A DNA stretch of 38,345 bases, taken from the NCBI GenBank assembly GCA_002427475.1, contig DIRG01000012.1, positions 1-38,345 on the forward strand. Direction: 5' to 3'. The notes under the pieces are model-generated. The model saw only the letters and a program-made list of their open reading frames with translations, had not been told where the DNA came from and did no database searches. This stretch comes from Mageeibacillus sp. UBA5442. Lineage in GTDB: Bacteria; Bacillota; Clostridia; Saccharofermentanales; DTU023. The position numbers and the translations under genes are program-made. Of this stretch, positions 32,576 through 38,345 are shown in pieces; the first letter of the stretch is position 1, and the number at the start of each line of letters is the position of its first letter.

Positions 32576-33745
32576 TTAAGGCTGAAAAGCGGCCAAGACA
32601 GTTGCGGCATCCTCGGTTTCATACCAGGCAAGCAGCAAGTCGACAACGCCACCGTAGCTTTTGACGCCGTCTTCTTCACGATTGGCTCTGAGATAGCTAT
32701 CGTTAATCTGAGTGGAAACTTCGGCTATAGGTGTTTCGTAGGCCTTCCAGTAAATACTTTCATTATTCAGGTCCTGCGCGATTAGATCTGTAACGGTTTC
32801 AGCGTAGACTGCAGACCAGCGTTCCCGATCTTCAAGCGCCAACCTCCTAGAGAGGTCCTTCCAAGCGCTGATCAGTCCCGAATATTGCCAAACAGGATCC
32901 GGATGGACGAAACAGCTAAGTAAGGCGACGAAATCAGTCTCGTTCTCGCGGGCGAAGCCTCGAGTATGTGCCAATTCGTGTGCTATCGTCGCTGGAATCA
33001 TGAAATCCGGCTGGTCGATATTAATATTTGCCTCAACCCACATCGGCACGTACATGCCCACTATCTTAGTGTAAGACCAGTATCTCGAAAGCAAGACCGC
33101 CTTGGGCTTGCTGCGAATAGGGCTGGAGAGAGCCGACCAACGCTCGCCGGCAAGATCCCAGCCAAGATAAGCTTCTTGCTGCAGCTCTTTAATGGTGCCT
33201 GCGTATATGTTGCCGTCTCCATCTTCGGGGAGTTTGGCTCTGACATTCGCCGCTGCTAGTCCGAAACCGCGCATAGCTCTTTCCAGCTCCTCTATAGGAC
33301 GGTCTTTGACATCGATTTCCAAGGCATCTGCCACAGGGGAGCGAGCATAGTTGATGCCGAGCAAGGCGAGGAAGAGCGAGAACATTATCAAAGCTACGCT
33401 TGCAAGAATGAGGCTGCCCCGCAAGACGCGACGCCAGCGCTGTGACTTGTTTCTTATCAGGCGGACGATAGCAAAGACAAGCAAGGCCAGCAGGGCAGGC
33501 ACACCTAGGACTACTAAGATTTCTGTCAAAGAGAGTGGAAGGAGTCCTGTGAGACCAGTGACTACTCTGGCTAGAGGTGTGAAAATCTTGGCAGTATAAA
33601 AATCGGCAACATTGCTGTTGTTAAAGGCGATCGCACGCAAGATAAGCAGGACAGACGTAAGAAAAACAGCTACTAAGAAGAAAATCAAAGAGCGCCTAAG
33701 GTGAGGTTTTGGTCTATTAGAGTCTGAATGTTTCTTATTCTGCAC
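32576..33745 (-). CDS. DUF3810-family membrane protein with HExxH motif
   Basis: A 389-residue protein with three N-terminal hydrophobic segments (about 18-40, 68-95, 108-130) and an extracytoplasmic remainder. The motif HELAHTRGFARENE near residue 256 is a zincin-type HExxH with a downstream Glu, in line with the DUF3810 family, whose members are presumed metalloproteases; no activity is established to my knowledge. Start is GTG 33745 with no convincing ribosome site, and a GGGACA/TGTCCC hairpin touches it. It lies downstream of the sugar operon and upstream of the BMP-like lipoprotein on the same strand, but a functional link is not evident. Confidence 0.82.
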   Translation of the reverse strand: MQNKKHSDSNRPKPHLRRSLIFFLVAVFLTSVLLILRAIAFNNSNVADFYTAKIFTPLARVVTGLTGLLPLSLTEILVVLGVPALLALLVFAIVRLIRNKSQRWRRVLRGSLILASVALIMFSLFLALLGINYARSPVADALEIDVKDRPIEELERAMRGFGLAAANVRAKLPEDGDGNIYAGTIKELQQEAYLGWDLAGERWSALSSPIRSKPKAVLLSRYWSYTKIVGMYVPMWVEANINIDQPDFMIPATIAHELAHTRGFARENETDFVALLSCFVHPDPVWQYSGLISAWKDLSRRLALEDRERWSAVYAETVTDLIAQDLNNESIYWKAYETPIAEVSTQINDSYLRANREEDGVKSYGGVVDLLLAWYETEDAATVLAAFQP

Positions 33746-33771
33746 GGGACACTCGCTTCGGCTTTTGTCCC
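33746..33771 (-). other. Hairpin abutting the DUF3810 start codon
   Basis: GGGACA (33746-33751) and TGTCCC (33766-33771) form a 6-bp inverted repeat in the 65-base gap after the MalK-type gene, directly before GTG 33745. No T-run follows. It may restrict translation initiation or act as a processing site. Confidence 0.3.
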
Positions 33772-33810
33772 ATTATTGCATAAATAAGTAGGGCTAGTCT
33801 ATTTTATTGA

Positions 33811-34923
33811 TTAATCCTCCACATAATGCTTGATCACATTTTGCGTATCTTTGTCAAAAAGATGAACTCTGTCGATCTGGGGCAAAAACGAGACGATATC
33901 TCCTGCTTTAAGTTTGGTATCGGCACCGGTCTTGATAGTATGCAGTTGGTCTTGCACATAGACATGGAGTTGAACTTCGTTACCCAGCAATTCAGTTACG
34001 AAGATTTCGGCCTTGATGCCGTCCTCCGCCACGAAGTTTATATGTTCAGGACGCGCCCCGAAGATAATTTCCTTATTCAGGTAGGGCCTGACATTGTCTA
34101 CATTTTCAACGTCGATGGGGAAACGAAAGACGCCAAAGTGATTATTGTCGCCTTCGAGTACAAATCGCCCATCAGTTTCAGTTAAGCGCACGTTATAAAA
34201 GTTCATCTGCGGCGATCCTATAAAGCCTGCTACAAAGAGATTCTCCGGTCGATTATAGACCGTTTCAGGTGTTGCCACCTGCATAATATGTCCTTCATTC
34301 ATAACGCAGATGCGGCTACCCATGGTCATAGCTTCGGTCTGATCGTGAGTTACGTAGACGAAGGTCGTGTTGAGGTCATCGTGCAATTTGATTAATTCAG
34401 CCCGCATCTGGACACGTAGTTTCGCATCAAGGTTGGAGAGAGGTTCATCCATCAAGAAAACGCGCGGATGCCTGACAATCGCCCGGCCGAGAGCGACACG
34501 CTGGCGTTGTCCACCTGATAAAGCCTTAGGCTTCTTGTCCAGCTGCGTGGCAATATCCAGAATCTCTGCCGCCTCTTCGATCCTTTCCTTGATCACTTCT
34601 TTATCCAGCTTCTGGATTTTCAGCCCGAAAGCCAGATTTTCGTAGACCGACATATGAGGATAGAGAGCATAGTTTTGAAAGACCATGGCAATGTTTCTAT
34701 CACGCGGATCGACATCGTTCATTAGTTCGTCACCGATATAGAGTTCTCCGGACGATATCTCTTCCAAGCCGGCTATCATTCTCAGCGTAGTTGTCTTACC
34801 ACAACCGGAAGGACCGACCAGCACGATGAATTCACCATCCTCGATCTCCAAGTTAATGGATTTTACAGCTTCGAACTTATTGTCGTAGATTTTTGTCAGG
34901 TTTTTTAATGTAATCCCAGCCAT
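33811..34923 (-). CDS. Sugar ABC importer ATP-binding protein (MalK/UgpC/MsmX type)
   Basis: ATPase of a carbohydrate importer, 370 residues. Walker A GPSGCGKTT (37-45), Q-loop QNYALYPHMSVYEN, signature LSGGQRQR (about 138), Walker B VFLMDEPLSNLD (about 155) and switch His in VTHDQTEAM are all intact. The C-terminal regulatory OB-type domain (GARPEHINF, VTELLGNEVQLHV) is present, as in MalK and MsmX. ATG 34923 is chosen because GGAGG lies 7 bases upstream; the longer frame from 34941 would place that site inside the gene. It follows the GH65 fusion gene by 2 bases. Confidence 0.93.
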   Translation of the reverse strand: MAGITLKNLTKIYDNKFEAVKSINLEIEDGEFIVLVGPSGCGKTTTLRMIAGLEEISSGELYIGDELMNDVDPRDRNIAMVFQNYALYPHMSVYENLAFGLKIQKLDKEVIKERIEEAAEILDIATQLDKKPKALSGGQRQRVALGRAIVRHPRVFLMDEPLSNLDAKLRVQMRAELIKLHDDLNTTFVYVTHDQTEAMTMGSRICVMNEGHIMQVATPETVYNRPENLFVAGFIGSPQMNFYNVRLTETDGRFVLEGDNNHFGVFRFPIDVENVDNVRPYLNKEIIFGARPEHINFVAEDGIKAEIFVTELLGNEVQLHVYVQDQLHTIKTGADTKLKAGDIVSFLPQIDRVHLFDKDTQNVIKHYVED

Positions 34924-34925
34924 TC

Positions 34926-37733
34926 TTATGCCTCCAACCAATTTATTATGTATGATGATGCGTCAGCGATCGTTGCGAATACAGCGTCCGCCTCATCGAG
35001 GTCCTCGTCTCCAATTCCTACTGCAGTCATGCCTGCAGTCTTTATACTTCTGATGCCTGCTCGGGCATCTTCTATTCCCAGGCAGTCCTCAGCCGGAAGT
35101 CCCAAAACTTCAGAAGCTTTGAGGAAAGTGTCCGGAAAAGGCTTGCCCCGCTCAACTTCAGTAGGATCAATAATTACGTCGAATAGATCCTCGATTTCCA
35201 TGTTCTCCACCAGCTGAGCCGCGTTTTGGCTTGCGGACACTAAGCCGAGGAGGAAGCCCTTTTCTTTGATCTCTTCCAGTAGCTCTCTTGCTCCGGGATA
35301 GAGTTTGTCCGGCGTGAAATGGCTGATAGATTCCTGATAATAATTATTCTTTCTATCTGCCAACTCCTGCTTTTCATCGTCTGAATAGTCCAAGCCGAAA
35401 TAGGCTAAGATTCTATCCAGAGATTCCATGCGGGAAATGCCACGAAGGCTGTCGCGGAATTTTTCCGGTAAGATCAAACCGAGATCCGTGCTCATGCGTT
35501 TCCATGCTTCGTAGTGATTGTCGGACGTACCGGTCAAAACACCGTCCAAATCAAAGAGCGCCGCCTTCTGGCCTAAGAGCCTGCGTTCGCCGTTTACGAT
35601 TACCTCGGCAGGAGAACCGCTGATCTTCTTTATGTCTGTCATATCTTCAGATATGAGCACTTCGAGTACAGAGGAACGCCAGGTGAATCTGATTTTTATA
35701 CGCCCCAGTCTTTCGTGGACATAAGGATCGATGTGCAGGCCCTCTTCGTCAAGGCTGAGACCGCCAAATCCAGCCAGGACCGAAAGAATAGAACCGCCGA
35801 TATTGGCCATGTGCAAACCGTCAGCAGTGTTCCTGTTGAGATCTTTCAAATCCAGATTAACGGAATCCATAAAGTGCTTATAGGCCAGGACGTCGTCCTT
35901 CAGCCTACAGGCGACAAGAACCGTAACGGAGGGAGACAGAGAGGAATCATGAGTGTTGATAGCTTCGTAGTAGTAGAAGGTGCGCTTCATGACCTCTTCA
36001 TCCACATCGGGAACGAGAAATAAGGCCAGTGCGGTATCTGCCTGTTTCAGTATCTGATATCTATAGATCGTCAAGGGATGATAGTGCAAGAGGAGCGGCC
36101 TGGCCTCGCTCTCTTTCGGCCATTGAGCTTTGGAGAGGAAAGTGGAGTCTTGTCCCAGGATGCCTTTTTCCTCATCGTAGATATAGACCATCTCCTGCGC
36201 GGCACGGCCCATCGCTTCAATCTCATCTTCTCTGATTTGGAGATGTTCATTCAGCCGCAGCCATTCACTAGGCCTTTCGGCCTCGAGGATGTGCCACATC
36301 TTTACGGCCCATTGCAAATTGTACTGTGCCATCTTATTGGTGTAATAGTTGTCGGACACCATCGCAGTATATTCGTCAGGGCCGGTGACACCGTGGATGT
36401 GGAAACCGTCGTTTTGGAAAGAACCGATTTCTAGTGCTGTCCTAGCCGTCTCAATGACCAGTTCCATGGCGTACTTGGCTAGGTAATCGAGATCCTTAGT
36501 TGCCAGCCAGTATTGAATGAAGGTGTACGCTATATCGAAACTCACATGATACTGGGCAGTGCCGGCAGGGAAATAACTAGAAGACTCGATCCCGGAGATT
36601 GTTCTCCAGGGGAAACAGGCTCCTTTTCTGTGTCCCAGTTCTCTGGCGCGCTCGCGAGCTTGCGGGAGGATATTGAAGCGGTAGAGAAGCAGGTTCTTTG
36701 CTCGTTTTTTATCCCAGAAGAGCCAGACAGGAAAGAGGAACATTTCCGTGTCCCAGAAATAGTGTCCCTCGTAGCCTTCGCCGCTCAAGCCCTTGGCCGA
36801 GATGTTCCCGTGAATATCCTGGGTGGTCGCTTGCAAGAGATGAAATTCCGTAAACTGCATAGTTGCGTCCAGCTGAGGATTGTCGAGGAATTCGATAGCG
36901 GCTTTATTATCGAAGTCTTTTAAGAAGGCTTTCTGCTCCTTGTAGAGCTCCTCTTTTTCAATGAAATCGCATTCATTATCCCTGATGCTATCCCAATATT
37001 TGACCAAACGCGTTAGTTCCAGTTTGCCTTCTTGAGTGTAAGAGATATTCAGCTCGTCCTCAGTCAAGACAGCAGCAGAATCAAAAGAACCGTCATCGAC
37101 GAAATCAATTTTCACCTCGATGTCAGAATTGATGGTCTTAAGACGGATAGCACCCTCGCTGGCTTCGTAAGAAACATCTTTTGTCTCGATGAGAACTATG
37201 GAACTCGAAGCGATGCGTGGATCGCCTTCGCTCGTCATGTTTCTTATTTCAAAATCGAAATGGTTTTTGACTTCGATTTCGCCGTCATATTCGATGAGCA
37301 AAGACCAAGATCTCAACTCCTTATAAGGGAAGGAGAAGAGCTGCTCGAAACTGAGCTTCGCTATTTTCCCACTATCAGTCTCATAAGTGTAACTGCGCCG
37401 GGAGAGACCCTTTTCGAAGTCCAGTTCCCGCACGAAATCCTCAATTGGACCGTCCGGTTCAACTTCCTCCTCATCAAGGAAGATTGTTATATCGAACAAG
37501 TCAATCAGGTTGGGCATTCTATCCGCTATCATCGGGAAACCGGAGGCCCATTCAGCATAGTTCAGCGGAATGCGCTCGTAGATGCCATTCATGTAATTGC
37601 CACGGACAGATCCGGGATAATCAAATTCTTCCAAATAGCCTCTGGTTCCGATATAGCCGTTGCCCAAGGACATTAAGCTTTCTAAAAGCGGCAACCTCTC
37701 GAGATCAAAGCCTTCTTCAATGTATTTCTTCAA
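34926..37733 (-). CDS. GH65 disaccharide phosphorylase fused to beta-phosphoglucomutase
   Basis: A 935-residue bifunctional protein. Residues 1 to about 715 are a glycoside hydrolase family 65 inverting phosphorylase (maltose, trehalose, kojibiose or nigerose type): opening ESLMSLGNGYIGTRG, central HYFWDTEMFLFP, and the catalytic Glu in TGPDEYTAMVSDNYYTN (about 455). Residues about 720-935 are a HAD-fold beta-phosphoglucomutase: FDLDGVLTGT (about 727, nucleophile Asp), VSASQNA, GKPFPDTF and GIEDARAGI. The first half would release beta-glucose 1-phosphate and the second convert it to glucose 6-phosphate in one chain. Start is TTG 37733, 7 bases after AAGGAG that ends the permease gene. The exact disaccharide cannot be read by eye. 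Confidence 0.93.
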   Translation of the reverse strand: MKKYIEEGFDLERLPLLESLMSLGNGYIGTRGYLEEFDYPGSVRGNYMNGIYERIPLNYAEWASGFPMIADRMPNLIDLFDITIFLDEEEVEPDGPIEDFVRELDFEKGLSRRSYTYETDSGKIAKLSFEQLFSFPYKELRSWSLLIEYDGEIEVKNHFDFEIRNMTSEGDPRIASSSIVLIETKDVSYEASEGAIRLKTINSDIEVKIDFVDDGSFDSAAVLTEDELNISYTQEGKLELTRLVKYWDSIRDNECDFIEKEELYKEQKAFLKDFDNKAAIEFLDNPQLDATMQFTEFHLLQATTQDIHGNISAKGLSGEGYEGHYFWDTEMFLFPVWLFWDKKRAKNLLLYRFNILPQARERARELGHRKGACFPWRTISGIESSSYFPAGTAQYHVSFDIAYTFIQYWLATKDLDYLAKYAMELVIETARTALEIGSFQNDGFHIHGVTGPDEYTAMVSDNYYTNKMAQYNLQWAVKMWHILEAERPSEWLRLNEHLQIREDEIEAMGRAAQEMVYIYDEEKGILGQDSTFLSKAQWPKESEARPLLLHYHPLTIYRYQILKQADTALALFLVPDVDEEVMKRTFYYYEAINTHDSSLSPSVTVLVACRLKDDVLAYKHFMDSVNLDLKDLNRNTADGLHMANIGGSILSVLAGFGGLSLDEEGLHIDPYVHERLGRIKIRFTWRSSVLEVLISEDMTDIKKISGSPAEVIVNGERRLLGQKAALFDLDGVLTGTSDNHYEAWKRMSTDLGLILPEKFRDSLRGISRMESLDRILAYFGLDYSDDEKQELADRKNNYYQESISHFTPDKLYPGARELLEEIKEKGFLLGLVSASQNAAQLVENMEIEDLFDVIIDPTEVERGKPFPDTFLKASEVLGLPAEDCLGIEDARAGIRSIKTAGMTAVGIGDEDLDEADAVFATIADASSYIINWLEA

Positions 37734-37737
37734 ATCA

Positions 37738-38345
37738 TCACTCCTTCAATGCGCCGGAGGTCAATCCGGATACAATTTGTCGTTGGAAGAGAATTACGAT
37801 AATTAAAGTTGGTATGGTTACCAATATAGTAGCAGCAGCAACCTGTCCCCAGAAAATTTCGAATTGTCCCCTCAAGAACGAAATACTTACCGTTGCCGTG
37901 CGCCAAGCCTCGTTTGTGTTCAAGGTCAGCGAGAGGAGGAATTCGTTCCAGGCACCGATAAAGACTATAATCGCTGCGGTGAAAATCCCCGGCGCTGCCA
38001 GCGGCAAGACTATCTTGAAGAAGGTGTTGAGTTTGGATGAGCCGTCCATGGTCGCCGACTCCTCCATTTCTTTTGGTATCTGGGCAAAGTGCGTTATCAG
38101 GATAAAGGTCGCTACCGGCAAGGTTATGTTGGAGTAGGGCAAAGATATGTAATAACTATTGGTCCAGCCTAGATTGATGAAAATCCGATAGATCGGGCCG
38201 ATCACTATCATTTGTGGGAACATTGAGATGGCCAGAATGACTACAGTTAGGAGCTTTTTGAATTTGAAATCCAATCTGGCGATAGCATAAGCCCCCAAGG
38301 AAGCAACGAAGGTGACGTATACGGTTGTTATCGTAGAGATCACCA
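37738..38345 (-). CDS. Sugar ABC importer permease, MalG type (5' partial)
   Basis: Inner-membrane subunit of a carbohydrate importer; 202 residues are visible and the 5' end lies beyond the right edge. The ATPase-docking EAA loop reads EESATMDGSSKLNTFFKIVLPLAAPGI in two parts around Gly, and the C-terminus FQRQIVSGLTSGALKE is typical of MalG-like permeases. The gene ends 4 bases before the GH65 fusion start, so transport, phosphorolysis and isomerisation of an imported disaccharide are one operon. The MalF-type partner and receptor are presumably further right. Confidence 0.92.
   Translation of the reverse strand, partial: VISTITTVYVTFVASLGAYAIARLDFKFKKLLTVVILAISMFPQMIVIGPIYRIFINLGWTNSYYISLPYSNITLPVATFILITHFAQIPKEMEESATMDGSSKLNTFFKIVLPLAAPGIFTAAIIVFIGAWNEFLLSLTLNTNEAWRTATVSISFLRGQFEIFWGQVAAATILVTIPTLIIVILFQRQIVSGLTSGALKE

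Noticed and set aside
35715..37676. Several long plus-strand frames opposite the GH65 fusion (such as 37032-37676)
   Set aside because: They are antisense shadows of a clearly recognised enzyme and show no independent protein features.

Overview
The window looks like a chromosomal segment of an anaerobic Gram-positive-type Firmicute, most likely Clostridia. The reasons are that solute receptors are lipoproteins with acidic, Pro/Thr-rich linkers, ribosome sites are strong AGGAGG types, GTG and TTG starts occur, and ECF-type vitamin transport and a cobalamin riboswitch are present. No rRNA, tRNA, CRISPR array, phage gene or transposase gene was seen. The species cannot be named from the sequence.

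Region 1 (1-19110) is a nucleoside and purine salvage island. It opens with a truncated 8-oxoguanine-deaminase-like amidohydrolase and a trimeric-type purine nucleoside phosphorylase, convergent with a Crp/Fnr-family regulator across a shared terminator. An orphan BtuF-like lipoprotein follows. Then come two complete BMP-family (Nup/PnrA-type) ABC nucleoside importers. The first is lipoprotein, DeoD phosphorylase, double ATPase and two permeases, with S-adenosylhomocysteine hydrolase and an Ldh2-family dehydrogenase trailing. The second is double ATPase, two permeases, pyrimidine nucleoside phosphorylase and a lipoprotein. Each importer thus travels with an enzyme that cleaves a different class of nucleoside.

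Region 2 (19154-21726, minus strand) is a metal-efflux unit: an SmtB/CadC-type ArsR regulator and a CPC-type P1B ATPase, with a candidate 12-2-12 operator.

Region 3 (21753-27978) is the most striking part. A paired inverted REP/BIME-like repeat lies at the promoter, followed by a cobalamin riboswitch with a terminator, then two lipoproteins carrying transcobalamin-like (DUF4430) domains (one fused to a beta-propeller), then a single-chain EcfT-EcfA-EcfA' protein and an S component. I read this as a dedicated, B12-repressed ECF cobalamin uptake system with surface receptors resembling the beta domain of animal intrinsic factor/transcobalamin.

Region 4 (28193-31200) holds a zinc-ribbon protein of unknown function, an asparaginase and a cyclase-family hydrolase whose start appears frameshifted.

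Region 5 (31187-38345, minus strand) is a sugar operon entering from the right edge: MalG-type permease, a GH65 phosphorylase fused to beta-phosphoglucomutase, and a MalK/MsmX-type ATPase. A DUF3810 membrane protein and a divergent BMP-like lipoprotein with a large low-complexity insert follow.
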